Source of the DNA: Zunongwangia mangrovi
Lineage (GTDB): Bacteria > Bacteroidota > Bacteroidia > Flavobacteriales > Flavobacteriaceae
Assembly: GCF_900112105.1 (NCBI RefSeq)
Contig: NZ_FOKV01000001.1
Location: 1,302,001-1,366,000, forward strand
Direction of reading: 5' to 3'
Length of the DNA stretch: 64,000 nucleotides
Both the position numbers and the translations under genes were made by a program. The first letter of the stretch is position 1. Every line of letters begins with the position of its first letter. Shown here piece by piece: positions 41,972 to 50,618 of this stretch. Below the pieces are notes generated by a model. That model did not search any database. It worked only from the letters and a program-made list of their open reading frames with translations, and was not told the origin of the DNA.

Positions 41972-43975
41972 ATGCGTTTAAAATTTTATCTAATTGCATT
42001 TCTCCTGGTAGGAGGTGCGATGCAGGCACAGAACTACAAATTTGGGAAGGTTTCTAAAGAAGAAGTAGAAGAAACCGAACATCCTACGAACAAAGATGCC
42101 GATGCAGCGATATTGTATAAAAAACAATATTCTTTTTACGATTACAATAGTACTACAGGACTATCTTTAGTTACAAGGTATCACTATAGAATAAAACTTT
42201 ATAATGAAGACGGCTTCGATTGGGCAACCGTGCAGTTAGATGAATATAAGAGCTCGAACGACGAGGAAAAGATCTACGGAGTTAAAGGTTATACTTATAA
42301 TATCCTAGATGGTAAACTGGTAGATGAAAAGTTAAGGAAAGATGAGATCTTTGACGAAGAGATCTCTAAGTATCGCGATGCTATTAAATTTACCATGCCT
42401 TCTTTACAGGCGGGTAGTGTTGTAGAATACGAATACGAAAAAAGATCACCATTTTTAACTTCTTTGGATGATACTGAATTACAGGCTACTATTCCTATTA
42501 AAATGATGGAAGTAAAAGTAGAAATACCAGAATTTTTTGGATTTGTTTCGCATTATAATCAATTAGCTTCTTTGTTTATTCCAATCGATAAAACTTCAGA
42601 GCCGTTTAATATGCATACGCAGAATAACGACTACTTGCAAACGGTTTATACGATTACAAAAGAAAATATTCCAGCGTTAAAAGAAGAAGTGTACGTAGAT
42701 TACCTGTACAACTATGCGGCAAGGATTAAATGGGAATTGCAGTATACTAAATTCCCAAATCAGCCTATGGATTATTTTAGCCATAGCTGGGAAGATGTTT
42801 CTAAATCTATTTATGATGATGGTGGATATGCTACAGAGCTACGAAGAAGTAATTTCTTTAAAGATGATGTAGATGCCATTTTAGATGGAGCTTCTTCAGC
42901 TGAAGAAAAATTAGTGAGAATCTATAATTTCATCAAAAGTAAAGTTGCGTGGAACGATTACATAGGATATACAGCAGAAAACGGAATTAAGAAAGCATAT
43001 AAGGAAGGGAGTGGAAACACAGGAGATATAAATCTTCTTTTAATTGCTATGTTAAGGTATGCCGGTTTAGAATCGCATCCAGTTCTTTTAAGTACAAAAA
43101 GTAATGGTGTACCGGTATTTCCAACACGATCTGGATTTAATTATGTGATCGCAGGTGTACAATTTGGGGAGCAAACACTGTTGTTAGATGCTACAGATAA
43201 AAATGCTGCTCCGGGTGAATTACCAGAAAGAGCAAGAAACTGGCAGGGTAGAATTATTAAAGATGAAGGAAAGTCTGACTGGGTTTACCTGTTACCAACC
43301 TATAAATCTAAAGAGCTTAACTACATGAACCTTCAGATCACTGAAGATCTAAAATTGAAAGGGAAATATACAGGTATTTATGAAAAACTGGTAGCTAAGA
43401 ATTTTAGAGATAAATATAAAGGCATAAATGAAGAAAGTTACCTGGAGTTGCTTCAGGAAGGAAAAGGAGATATTTTAATTTCAGAATTAACCAAGGAAAA
43501 TGAAGATGCAATTGGGCAGAATGTAAAAGAGGTTTATCAATTTGAGATCAATAATGGGGTAGAGGCAATTGGCGACAAACTTTATGTAAATCCTCTACTA
43601 TTTTTATCAGAAAAAGAAAATCCTTTTAAAGCTGAAGAAAGAACTTATCCAATTTATTTGAATTATCCGGTAGAATATGCTTCGACCATTAATTTTATGA
43701 TTCCAAAAGGTTATAAAATTGAATCACTGCCAGAGAGTGCTATGGTAAATATGAACGAGGAAGATGCCAAGTTTAAATATTTGATCACCCAAAGTTCGAA
43801 TTTCTTGAGATTAGAGACTTCAATAGATCTAAATAAGTCTGTTTTTTCAGCAAATGATTATGAGCATTTAAAAAACTTTTTCGATGAAATTGTGAGTAAA
43901 CATTCAGAAGCTATAGTTTTGTCTAAAATTGAAGAAGACAATGGATCTACAGAACTCACAGAAGGCCGTCGATAA
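41972..43975 (+). CDS. DUF3857/transglutaminase-like exported protein, apparent catalytic Cys lost
   Basis: 667 residues, signal peptide ending GGAMQAQ. Same domain order as the preceding protein. The transglutaminase-like core reads KKAYKEGSGNTGDINLLLIAMLRYAGLESHPVLLS; the position that is Cys in the neighbouring paralogue (YGDCKG) is TGDINL here, so the nucleophile seems replaced by Ile. It could be a non-catalytic partner of the 40048 protein. Its last 35 bp overlap the start of the MazG gene. Function unknown; family assignment sure. Confidence 0.87.
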   Translation: MRLKFYLIAFLLVGGAMQAQNYKFGKVSKEEVEETEHPTNKDADAAILYKKQYSFYDYNSTTGLSLVTRYHYRIKLYNEDGFDWATVQLDEYKSSNDEEKIYGVKGYTYNILDGKLVDEKLRKDEIFDEEISKYRDAIKFTMPSLQAGSVVEYEYEKRSPFLTSLDDTELQATIPIKMMEVKVEIPEFFGFVSHYNQLASLFIPIDKTSEPFNMHTQNNDYLQTVYTITKENIPALKEEVYVDYLYNYAARIKWELQYTKFPNQPMDYFSHSWEDVSKSIYDDGGYATELRRSNFFKDDVDAILDGASSAEEKLVRIYNFIKSKVAWNDYIGYTAENGIKKAYKEGSGNTGDINLLLIAMLRYAGLESHPVLLSTKSNGVPVFPTRSGFNYVIAGVQFGEQTLLLDATDKNAAPGELPERARNWQGRIIKDEGKSDWVYLLPTYKSKELNYMNLQITEDLKLKGKYTGIYEKLVAKNFRDKYKGINEESYLELLQEGKGDILISELTKENEDAIGQNVKEVYQFEINNGVEAIGDKLYVNPLLFLSEKENPFKAEERTYPIYLNYPVEYASTINFMIPKGYKIESLPESAMVNMNEEDAKFKYLITQSSNFLRLETSIDLNKSVFSANDYEHLKNFFDEIVSKHSEAIVLSKIEEDNGSTELTEGRR

Positions 43976-44267
43976 ATGGATAAAAGAACACGGTGTTCGA
44001 TATTTTAACGAATTAACTAATATGGCGCAACTCACCGAAGAAGTTGGTGAGGTTGCGCGTATTATTGCTCGTCGCTACGGTGAGCAAAGTGAAAAAGAAA
44101 GCGATAAAGCAAAAGACCTTGGAGAAGAGCTTGCAGATGTTGTATTTGTAGTGCTTTGTCTTGCCAATCAAACCGGGGTAGATCTACAGGAAGCTTTCGA
44201 TAAAAAGTTAGATCTTAAGACCAAAAGAGATCACGACAGGCATCATAATAACGAAAAGCTGAAGTAA
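43941..44267 (+). CDS. MazG-family nucleotide pyrophosphohydrolase
   Basis: 108 residues from ATG 43941 (a TTG at 43929 would add four residues). The single MazG-type helix bundle has the metal-binding motif LTEEVGEVARII and, further on, GEELADVVFVVLCLANQTGVD, matching the EExxE and ExxD pattern that binds Mg. Such proteins hydrolyse nucleoside triphosphates, often aberrant ones, to monophosphates. It overlaps the upstream DUF3857 gene by 35 bp and is followed one base later by a small membrane protein gene. Confidence 0.88.
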   Translation: MDLQNSQKAVDKWIKEHGVRYFNELTNMAQLTEEVGEVARIIARRYGEQSEKESDKAKDLGEELADVVFVVLCLANQTGVDLQEAFDKKLDLKTKRDHDRHHNNEKLK

Positions 44268-44268
44268 A

Positions 44269-44532
44269 ATGAAGTTTAAAGAAATTATGTCCAGTAAGAA
44301 ATACTGGCGCTCTGTGGTTGTTCTTGGTTTTTTATTCGTGCTTATCTACAACATCGTAATGATGGTAATCGATTATGGCGGTTTTGCTTTTAAAGATTAC
44401 TATCAGGATAGGATGGCAGACGGGAAAATGATTACTTTTGTTGTTGGTCAGGTTCTTGGAATGATCGTTTATGGGATGATAGTATCCTATGGTCAATTCC
44501 GAAGAAAAGAAAAAGATCAGCTTAAAAAATAA
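44269..44532 (+). CDS. Small two-helix membrane protein of unknown function
   Basis: 87 residues. Two hydrophobic helices (about 13-33 and 53-72) separated by a polar loop, with a basic C-terminal tail (RRKEKDQLKK); likely an inner-membrane protein. The start follows the MazG stop with a single base between. I do not recognise a characterised family. It is retained as real because of its position in a compact operon and the coherent membrane topology. The downstream aroA start lies 19 bp beyond its stop. Confidence 0.7.
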   Translation: MKFKEIMSSKKYWRSVVVLGFLFVLIYNIVMMVIDYGGFAFKDYYQDRMADGKMITFVVGQVLGMIVYGMIVSYGQFRRKEKDQLKK

Positions 44533-44551
44533 ATCAATAATCTCCTCTTCC

Positions 44552-45775
44552 ATGAAATTTAAAGTAAAGCACTCACAGGATACTGTGACCGGAGCGCTAC
44601 AAATAACGGGGTCTAAAAGTGAATCGAATAGATTGCTAATTATCGAGTCGCTTTTTAAGAACCTGCAAATTTCTAATCTTTCAAATAGTGACGATACTCA
44701 GGTGATGAAAAAAGCTTTAGCTTCTAATGAAGTTGAGGTAGATATTCACCATGCTGGTACCGCAATGCGTTTTTTAACTGCATATTTTGCTGTGCAGGAT
44801 GGGAGAGAGACGGTTTTAACCGGTAGCCAGCGTATGCAGGAGCGTCCTATTCAATTACTGGTAGAAGCGCTTCGATCTATGGGAGCAGAAATTTCTTATG
44901 AAAAAAATGAAGGGTATCCTCCAATCCGAATTCAGGGTAAAAAACTTCAGGCAAATTCTGTGAGTCTTCAGGCAAATATCAGTAGTCAGTATATTTCAGC
45001 ATTGATGCTTATTGGAGCATCACTTCCGCAGGGATTAACTATAAATCTTGAAGGACAGGTAACCAGTACGCCTTATATTTTAATGACCTTGGAGATGTTA
45101 CAGCGTTCTGGGATACAGGGAAGTTTTGAAGAAAATACTATTCAAATAGAAGCTTGCAGTGAATTATTACCAAAAACGATTCCGGTAGAATCAGATTGGA
45201 GTTCAGCTTCTTATTTTTATAGCATAGCAGCACTTGCTGAAGAAGCTGAGATAAAATTGTCGAATTACCGGGAAGAAAGTTTGCAGGGTGATTCCTGTCT
45301 TGCGAATATCTATAAGAAATTTGGGGTAGAAACAAGTTTTGGAGAAAATAGTATTACACTTAAAAAATCAAAATGTTCTAAGCCGGCGAGCATTACTGAA
45401 GATCTTAGAAACTCGCCAGATATTGCACAAACTATCGCTGTGACTTGTCTTGGTTTAGGGATAGCTTGTAAATTAACCGGATTACATACTTTAAAGATCA
45501 AAGAGACCGATAGATTGGTCGCTTTAAAAAACGAGATCGAAAAGCTAGGAGGAGAGGTGGTGATCTCTAACGATCATTTAGAATTAAAAGCCTCTGCCAC
45601 ATTAAAAGAAAATATTGCCATAGCAACTTACAACGATCATCGAATGGCGATGGCTTTCGCACCTATAGCATTAAAAGTACCGGTAATCATCGAAGATGCT
45701 ATGGTGGTTTCTAAAAGTTATCCAGATTTTTATAATGACCTGGAAACACTAAAATTTACTATAGAAAAAGACTAA
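44552..45775 (+). CDS. aroA: 3-phosphoshikimate 1-carboxyvinyltransferase (EPSP synthase)
   Basis: 407 residues from ATG 44552; a longer in-frame start would run back into the membrane protein gene. ITGSKSESNRLLIIESL binds phosphate/shikimate; HAGTAMRFLTAYFA and DWSSASYFYS are present; LKIKETDRLVALKNEIEKLG and TYNDHRMAMAFAP are the standard C-terminal signatures. Product: EPSP for chorismate. The gene is not in the aromatic operon at 34596 and has no attenuator of its own, so the two parts of the pathway are probably regulated separately. Confidence 0.93.
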   Translation: MKFKVKHSQDTVTGALQITGSKSESNRLLIIESLFKNLQISNLSNSDDTQVMKKALASNEVEVDIHHAGTAMRFLTAYFAVQDGRETVLTGSQRMQERPIQLLVEALRSMGAEISYEKNEGYPPIRIQGKKLQANSVSLQANISSQYISALMLIGASLPQGLTINLEGQVTSTPYILMTLEMLQRSGIQGSFEENTIQIEACSELLPKTIPVESDWSSASYFYSIAALAEEAEIKLSNYREESLQGDSCLANIYKKFGVETSFGENSITLKKSKCSKPASITEDLRNSPDIAQTIAVTCLGLGIACKLTGLHTLKIKETDRLVALKNEIEKLGGEVVISNDHLELKASATLKENIAIATYNDHRMAMAFAPIALKVPVIIEDAMVVSKSYPDFYNDLETLKFTIEKD

Positions 45776-45809
45776 TTTTAAATTAACGGCCAAATATATT
45801 CGCAATTAC

Positions 45810-45841
45810 TTGACAACGCCTGTTTTGAGATTGTATATTTG
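45810..45841 (+). promoter_or_regulatory. Promoter of queA
   Basis: TTG (45810-45812), 21-base spacer, TATATTTG (45834-45841): full Bacteroidota consensus, 20 bases before the queA start. Confidence 0.8.
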
Positions 45842-45861
45842 CAGCCTTTAAAATTTCAAAT

Positions 45862-46917
45862 ATGGGAATGAAACTTTCAAACTTCAATTTCGAACTTCCA
45901 CCAGAATTACTTGCTGAGTATCCTGCGGAAAATAGAGATGAAGCGCGCCTAATGGTTCTTAATCGAAAAGAGCAAACAATAGAGCATAAACAATTTAAAG
46001 ACCTTATTAATTATTTTGATCCTGAAGATGTAATGGTTCTTAATAACACAAAGGTTTTTCCTGCTCGTTTGTATGGTAATAAAGAAAAAACCGGGGCGAG
46101 AATTGAAGTTTTCTTATTAAGAGAATTAAATCCTGAAACTAAACTTTGGGATGTATTGGTAGACCCAGCGCGTAAAATTAGAATTGGAAACAAACTTTAT
46201 TTTGGAGAGGATGAAAGTTTAGTTGCTGAGGTTATCGATAATACAACCTCTAGAGGTAGAACACTTCGTTTTCTTTATGATGGTTCTTACGAAGATTTTA
46301 GAAGAAAGCTTAAAGAACTAGGAGAAACTCCACTTCCAAAATATATCAAGAGAGATGTTCAACCTGAAGATCAGGAGCGTTATCAAACGATCTATGCTAA
46401 AGAAGAAGGAGCAGTAGCTGCACCAACAGCAGGGCTTCACTTTTCTAAGCATTTATTAAAACGTTTAGAGATTAAAGGAATTAATTTTGCTGAAGTTACG
46501 CTTCACGTAGGATTAGGAACTTTTAGTCCGGTTGAGGTAGAAGACCTTAGCAAGCACAAAATGGATAGCGAAGAAGCATTTGTAAAAGCAGATGCAGTAG
46601 ATACCATTAACAGAGCAAAATCTGAAAAGCGTAAAGTTTGTGCCGTTGGTACAACAGTAATGAGAGTTTTAGAAAGTTCTGTTTCTTCAAATCAAACTTT
46701 GAACGAGTTTGGTGGTTGGACCAACAAATTTATCTTTCCTCCTTACGATTTTAGTATAGCGAACTGTATGGTAACAAACTTCCATACGCCAAAATCTACA
46801 TTATTAATGATGATCTCTGCTTTTGCCGGTCATGATTTTATGATGAGAGCCTACGAAGAGGCAGTAAAAGAAAAATACAGATTCTATACTTACGGTGACG
46901 CAATGTTGATCTTGTAA
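45862..46917 (+). CDS. queA: S-adenosylmethionine:tRNA ribosyltransferase-isomerase
   Basis: 351 residues, standard for Que[54 protein letters not shown] and [17 protein letters not shown] are diagnostic. It transfers the ribosyl part of SAM to preQ1 in tRNA wobble position 34 to form epoxyqueuosine. A second ATG two codons in (45868) gives the more usual MKLSNF start and may be the true one. Own promoter and terminator make it monocistronic. Confidence 0.95.
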   Translation: MGMKLSNFNFELPPELLAEYPAENRDEARLMVLNRKEQTIEHKQFKDLINYFDPEDVMVLNNTKVFPARLYGNKEKTGARIEVFLLRELNPETKLWDVLVDPARKIRIGNKLYFGEDESLVAEVIDNTTSRGRTLRFLYDGSYEDFRRKLKELGETPLPKYIKRDVQPEDQERYQTIYAKEEGAVAAPTAGLHFSKHLLKRLEIKGINFAEVTLHVGLGTFSPVEVEDLSKHKMDSEEAFVKADAVDTINRAKSEKRKVCAVGTTVMRVLESSVSSNQTLNEFGGWTNKFIFPPYDFSIANCMVTNFHTPKSTLLMMISAFAGHDFMMRAYEEAVKEKYRFYTYGDAMLIL

Positions 46918-46936
46918 GTTTTTAGAACAAATTTTT

Positions 46937-46969
46937 AAAAGCCACAATTAATTAAGATTGTGGCTTTTT
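46937..46969 (+). terminator. Rho-independent terminator of queA
   Basis: AAAAGCCACAAT pairs with ATTGTGGCTTTT, loop of eight or so bases, T5 tail. Confidence 0.85.
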
Positions 46970-47022
46970 GCATTTAAATAAGCTTATATAGAATATCCTC
47001 AAAATCTTTGTAATTTTGCGCT

Positions 47023-48069
47023 GTGAAGAATAAGAAAAAAGATATACGAGCTTTAACCAAAAAGCAACTGCAGGAGTTTTTTGTAGAAAACGGTGATAAA
47101 TCCTTTAGAGGTTCACAGGTTTACGAATGGCTGTGGAGTAAGGGAGCGCATACTTTCGAAGAAATGACCAACATTTCTAAACAAACCCGTACGATGCTTG
47201 CCGAGAATTTTGTGATCAATCACATTCGTGTAGATCAAATGCAGCGCAGTAGTGATGGCACGATTAAGAATGCGGTAAAACTTCATGATAATCTTACAGT
47301 AGAATCTGTTCTTATTCCTACACCAACCAGGACAACGGCCTGTGTTTCTTCTCAGGTAGGTTGTAGTTTAGATTGCCAGTTTTGTGCAACAGCACGTTTA
47401 AAACGTATGCGTAATCTTAATCCAGATGAAATTTACGATCAGGTTGTCGCTATAGATAATGAAAGTCGTTTATATTTTGATCGTCCTTTAAGCAATATTG
47501 TGTTTATGGGAATGGGAGAGCCGCTTATGAATTACAATAATGTGATGAAAGCGGTCGAAAAGATCACTTCAGACGAAGGTTTGGGAATGTCTGCTAAGCG
47601 AATAACCATTTCTACTTCTGGAGTGCCTAAAATGATCAAAAAACTGGCAGATGATGAGGCTAAAATTAAACTTGCTGTCTCTTTACATGCAGCAACCGAT
47701 GAAGTTCGAACTAAGATCATGCCTTTTAATGAGACATTTCCGTTAGAAGATCTTCGAGAAGCTTTAGAATATTGGTATTCTAAAACCAAAAGCCGAATTA
47801 CCTACGAGTATATTGTTTGGAAAGATGTGAACGATACCCGTAAAGATGCTATGGCTTTGGTAAGATTCTGTAAATATGTGCCTTGCAAAGTAAATCTTAT
47901 TGAATATAATCCAATAGATGATGGAGATTTTCAACAGGCATCTTCTCAGGCCACAGATATGTATCAGCAATTATTGGAGCGAAACGGAATTACAGTTACC
48001 GTAAGACGATCTCGCGGAAAAGATATCGATGCAGCTTGTGGTCAACTAGCAAATAAATCGGCTTCATAA
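47023..48069 (+). CDS. rlmN: 23S rRNA (adenine2503-C2)-methyltransferase / tRNA A37 methyltransferase
   Basis: 348 residues from a GTG start (no in-frame ATG near). Radical SAM motif CSLDCQFC supplies the three cluster Cys; GMGEPLMNYNN, SAKRITISTSG and VNLIEYNPI are typical, and the methylated Cys lies in the C-terminal DAACGQL. It methylates C2 of A2503 in 23S rRNA and A37 in some tRNAs. TAATTTTG just upstream suggests an almost leaderless transcript. Confidence 0.95.
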   Translation: MKNKKKDIRALTKKQLQEFFVENGDKSFRGSQVYEWLWSKGAHTFEEMTNISKQTRTMLAENFVINHIRVDQMQRSSDGTIKNAVKLHDNLTVESVLIPTPTRTTACVSSQVGCSLDCQFCATARLKRMRNLNPDEIYDQVVAIDNESRLYFDRPLSNIVFMGMGEPLMNYNNVMKAVEKITSDEGLGMSAKRITISTSGVPKMIKKLADDEAKIKLAVSLHAATDEVRTKIMPFNETFPLEDLREALEYWYSKTKSRITYEYIVWKDVNDTRKDAMALVRFCKYVPCKVNLIEYNPIDDGDFQQASSQATDMYQQLLERNGITVTVRRSRGKDIDAACGQLANKSAS

Positions 48070-48111
48070 ATGATCTTCAATTTCCCGAATTAAGCTATCT
48101 TTGCGGACTTT

Positions 48112-49089
48112 ATGAAGATAATCTCTCAAATAAAACTTCCGGTTGAAAGAGAAATGGAACTTTTCGAAAAAAAGTTCTTCCAATCGATGTCTTCTAAAGT
48201 TGCGCTTTTAAATCGAATTACACACTACATTGTAAATCGAAAAGGAAAGCAAATGCGGCCCATGTTCGTTTTTTTGGTAGCAAAGATGGTTTCTGATGGA
48301 AAAGTGAACGAGCGGACGTATAGAGGCGCTTCTGTTATCGAATTAATTCATACTGCTACCCTGGTTCACGATGATGTCGTGGATGATAGTAATCGTAGAA
48401 GAGGTTTTTTCAGCATAAATGCTTTATGGAAAAACAAGATCGCTGTTTTAGTTGGTGATTACTTGTTGTCTAAAGGATTGCTTCTTTCTATCGATAATAA
48501 CGATTTTGATTTGCTGAAGATTATTTCTGTAGCGGTTAGAGAGATGAGTGAAGGTGAACTATTGCAAATTGAAAAAGCCAGGCGTTTAGATATTACTGAA
48601 GATGTTTATTACGATATAATTCGGCAAAAAACAGCAACGCTTATTGCGGCTTGTTGTAGCTTAGGCGCTGCTTCAGTTAAACCTGATTCTGAAGAAGTAG
48701 AAACCATGCGCCGATTTGGAGAGCTTATAGGAATGGCTTTCCAGATAAAAGATGATCTTTTTGATTACGGCGAAGAAAAAATAGGAAAACCTACCGGAAT
48801 CGATATTAAAGAGCAAAAAATGACGTTGCCGTTAATTTATGCGCTTAATAATTCAGATAAGAAAGAAAAGGCCTGGGTAATCAATTCGGTTAAGAATCAT
48901 AATAAAGATAAAAAGCGCGTTAAAGAGGTGATCGCTTTTGTAAAAGAAAAGGGTGGTTTAGAGTACGCCACTTCTCAAATGATCGCTTTTCAGGAGGAAG
49001 CTTTAAAAATACTTGAAGAATATCCACAATCTCAGTATAAAGATTCTCTGGAATTGATGGTAAATTATGTAATTGAAAGGAAAAAATAA
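48112..49089 (+). CDS. Polyprenyl (octaprenyl-type) diphosphate synthase
   Basis: 325 residues. First Asp-rich motif LVHDDVVDDSNRRRG and second QIKDDLFDYGE both complete; KGKQMRP near residue 43 binds the phosphates of IPP. The enzyme elongates allylic diphosphate with IPP to a long trans-polyprenyl chain, probably the menaquinone side chain in this group. Chain length depends on residues around the first motif and was not inferred further. 42 bp downstream of rlmN and possibly co-transcribed, with its own terminator. Confidence 0.92.
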   Translation: MKIISQIKLPVEREMELFEKKFFQSMSSKVALLNRITHYIVNRKGKQMRPMFVFLVAKMVSDGKVNERTYRGASVIELIHTATLVHDDVVDDSNRRRGFFSINALWKNKIAVLVGDYLLSKGLLLSIDNNDFDLLKIISVAVREMSEGELLQIEKARRLDITEDVYYDIIRQKTATLIAACCSLGAASVKPDSEEVETMRRFGELIGMAFQIKDDLFDYGEEKIGKPTGIDIKEQKMTLPLIYALNNSDKKEKAWVINSVKNHNKDKKRVKEVIAFVKEKGGLEYATSQMIAFQEEALKILEEYPQSQYKDSLELMVNYVIERKK

Positions 49090-49113
49090 AGGCTGCGAAT
49101 TTGCAGCCTTTTT
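49088..49113 (+). terminator. Rho-independent terminator of the polyprenyl synthase gene
   Basis: AAAGGCTGC pairs with GCAGCCTTT around a six-base loop, followed by T-rich sequence; it can also terminate the converging lipoprotein gene. Confidence 0.85.
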
Positions 49114-49131
49114 AGTTTTTACAAGATACGA

Positions 49132-49374
49132 TTATAGATCGTCATTAGCTTCTTCTCCATTCACATCGTCTGTTTCGTGAATTTCTTTATCAACTTCTTC
49201 TTTTACCTTATCGGCACCTTCTTCGATCTTTTCTCCAGCATGCTCTACATTATCTTCGATATCTTCTCCGATAGCTTCAATAGCCTCTTCTGTTTTTTCT
49301 CCGGTAGATTCTCTACATGACTGGAAGGTAAATGCAAAAGCTGCAACAAAGACAGATAAAATTAATTTTTTCAT
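49132..49374 (-). CDS. Small acidic lipoprotein, paralogue of the next gene
   Basis: 80 residues. Lipoprotein signal peptide with lipobox FQSC (Cys at about 20) followed by a highly acidic, amphipathic helical repeat pattern (EAIEAIGEDIEDNVEHAGEKI and similar), rich in Glu, Asp, Lys and lacking aromatics. It resembles late-embryogenesis-like or apolipoprotein-like helices by composition only. The function is unknown. The gene at 49560 encodes a close paralogue on the same strand with the same CREsT/CRETT start after the lipobox, so this is a tandem pair, separated by a dispersed repeat. Both probably sit in the outer membrane facing the periplasm or the surface. Confidence 0.75.
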   Translation of the reverse strand: MKKLILSVFVAAFAFTFQSCRESTGEKTEEAIEAIGEDIEDNVEHAGEKIEEGADKVKEEVDKEIHETDDVNGEEANDDL

Positions 49375-49393
49375 GATTATTTAGTTTTTGGTT

Positions 49394-49488
49394 GGCACCG
49401 CCATAGGGTATAATACCCAGAGGCTTGCCTCGAAATTAAAATTTTGTTTCCAACGAATGCTTAGAGGGCGTGCCCCGAGGTAGTTTAC
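49394..49488 (-). repeat. Long copy of the GTAAAC...GGCGGTGCC dispersed repeat
   Basis: On the minus strand it starts GTAAACTACCTCGGGG and ends GGGTATTATACCCTATGG then CGGTGCC, the same ends as 14571-14608, but with 57 extra bases inside that include a second pair of inverted arms (CGAGGCAAGCCTC). It lies between the two lipoprotein genes. Confidence 0.75.
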
Positions 49489-49502
49489 TTTTATTTAAAC
49501 CT

Positions 49503-49533
49503 AAAAAAAGCCACTACGACGAGTGGCTTTTTT
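49503..49533 (-). terminator. Rho-independent terminator of the upstream lipoprotein gene
   Basis: AAAAAAGCCACT pairs with AGTGGCTTTTTT around a six-base loop, about 30 bp after the stop of the gene at 49560. Confidence 0.85.
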
Positions 49534-49559
49534 ATAATTTTCTTCAAAGGAAGAGAGAA

Positions 49560-49796
49560 TTACATGTCGTCGTTGTCCTCTACTTCGTCTTCAACTTCTT
49601 GTCCTGCTTCTTCGATTTCGTCACCAGCTTCGTCAATTGCGTCCTCAGTTTCTTGAGCAGCTTCATCAACTCCGCTTTCTACATCTTCACCCATTTGTTC
49701 CATGGTATCTTCTGCACTTTCTTCAGTAGTTTCTCTACAAGAGTACATAGAAATTGTCATAGTTGCTACAGCAAATAATAAGAATAATTTTTTCAT
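49560..49796 (-). CDS. Small acidic lipoprotein, paralogue of the preceding gene
   Basis: 78 residues. Lipobox SMYSC with Cys at about 19, followed by CRETTEES and an acidic helical region in which Glu and Asp make up well over a third of residues (EDVESGVDEAAQETEDAIDE and similar). It shares the signal peptide pattern, the CRE-T motif and the composition of the 49132 gene, differing mainly by having fewer lysines and a far more negative net charge. Own terminator downstream, so the two are separate transcripts or differ in level. Function unknown; no recognised domain. Confidence 0.75.
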   Translation of the reverse strand: MKKLFLLFAVATMTISMYSCRETTEESAEDTMEQMGEDVESGVDEAAQETEDAIDEAGDEIEEAGQEVEDEVEDNDDM

Positions 49797-49844
49797 CGTT
49801 ATAATGTTTAATTAGTTGAACAAACAAATGTAAACTAATTTTCA

Positions 49845-50618
49845 TTACATGATAATAGTCTTTTCCGTTAAATATTTCCAATAACGTTTTGGTACATGTT
49901 GTAGGTGTAATTTGGTGTTTTTTCGGGATTTTATGTTGCTAGCGTCGAAATATGATTTCCATAATTTTTGAAAGCTTATTTCGTCTTCGTGAAGAATATT
50001 AGTGTTTTTTTTTGAATTATTTTTAAAATCTAGGCTGATTGGTGTTACTTTATTTAAGTTGTAATAAAGCCCAAATTGCCGTTTTTCGTCATAAATTATC
50101 CATTGTTGATCGGCATATCTATTCTTAAAATGTTTTAAAATTAGGGGTAAAACGTTAAAATCTGGGGCAATTTTTGTGAAAAAAATTCCATCTTTTAGCA
50201 GTTCAAATCTTATAAAAGCTTCCATTCTGTGCTTTTCGCGACCAACTTTTCTATCTATTTGGGCGATTTTGAGTATTGGAGGATGCGAAAAATCATCTGA
50301 AAGATCTGTTTTTTGCTCAAAAATATGCTTGAAAAAATCTACAATTAAGAGTTCTACACCCGGAATTTCAGACAAAAATGCGCGATAGATTCGGTGAACA
50401 GCTTTTTTAGAAGTATACTTTTTAAAGCTTTCCAGAACTCGCCCAGATTTTTCTTCGTCTGTAATTACATGTTCTTGGTTTGCAAAAAAGTCATTTTGAT
50501 TATAGCCTTCTGGATAAATACTATATTCGGTTAATTTTTCTTCATAGATCTGGAAGATACAGGTTAGCAAACCTTTAAAAGTCCCATCGTAGATTAAAAT
50601 CTTAGGATGCATGGTCAA
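49845..50618 (-). CDS. TIGR03915/DUF4130-type DNA metabolism protein
   Basis: 257 residues opening MHPKILIYDGTFKGLLTCIFQIYEEK, the hallmark N-terminus of the family always paired with a radical SAM protein of the TIGR03916 type. Contains DRKVGREKHRMEAFIRFE and the C-terminal WKSYFDASNIKSRKNTKLH and RYWKYLTEK motifs. Its biochemical role is not established; association with uracil-DNA-glycosylase-like domains in some species supports DNA repair. Overlaps the upstream radical SAM gene by 17 bp, so the two products are probably made in equal amounts and act together. Confidence 0.88.
   Translation of the reverse strand: MTMHPKILIYDGTFKGLLTCIFQIYEEKLTEYSIYPEGYNQNDFFANQEHVITDEEKSGRVLESFKKYTSKKAVHRIYRAFLSEIPGVELLIVDFFKHIFEQKTDLSDDFSHPPILKIAQIDRKVGREKHRMEAFIRFELLKDGIFFTKIAPDFNVLPLILKHFKNRYADQQWIIYDEKRQFGLYYNLNKVTPISLDFKNNSKKNTNILHEDEISFQKLWKSYFDASNIKSRKNTKLHLQHVPKRYWKYLTEKTIIM

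Noticed and set aside
43929-43940. TTG start for the MazG protein
   Set aside because: An ATG four codons later gives the normal N-terminus, and the extra residues lie deeper inside the upstream gene.
44489-44551. Upstream start for aroA
   Set aside because: It would read through the end of the membrane protein gene and add 21 residues without similarity; ATG 44552 starts the conserved domain.
49470-49778. 102-codon plus-strand ORF across the second lipoprotein gene
   Set aside because: It is the reverse reading of the acidic lipoprotein gene (Glu/Asp codons read as Phe/Leu/Ser) and has no family features.
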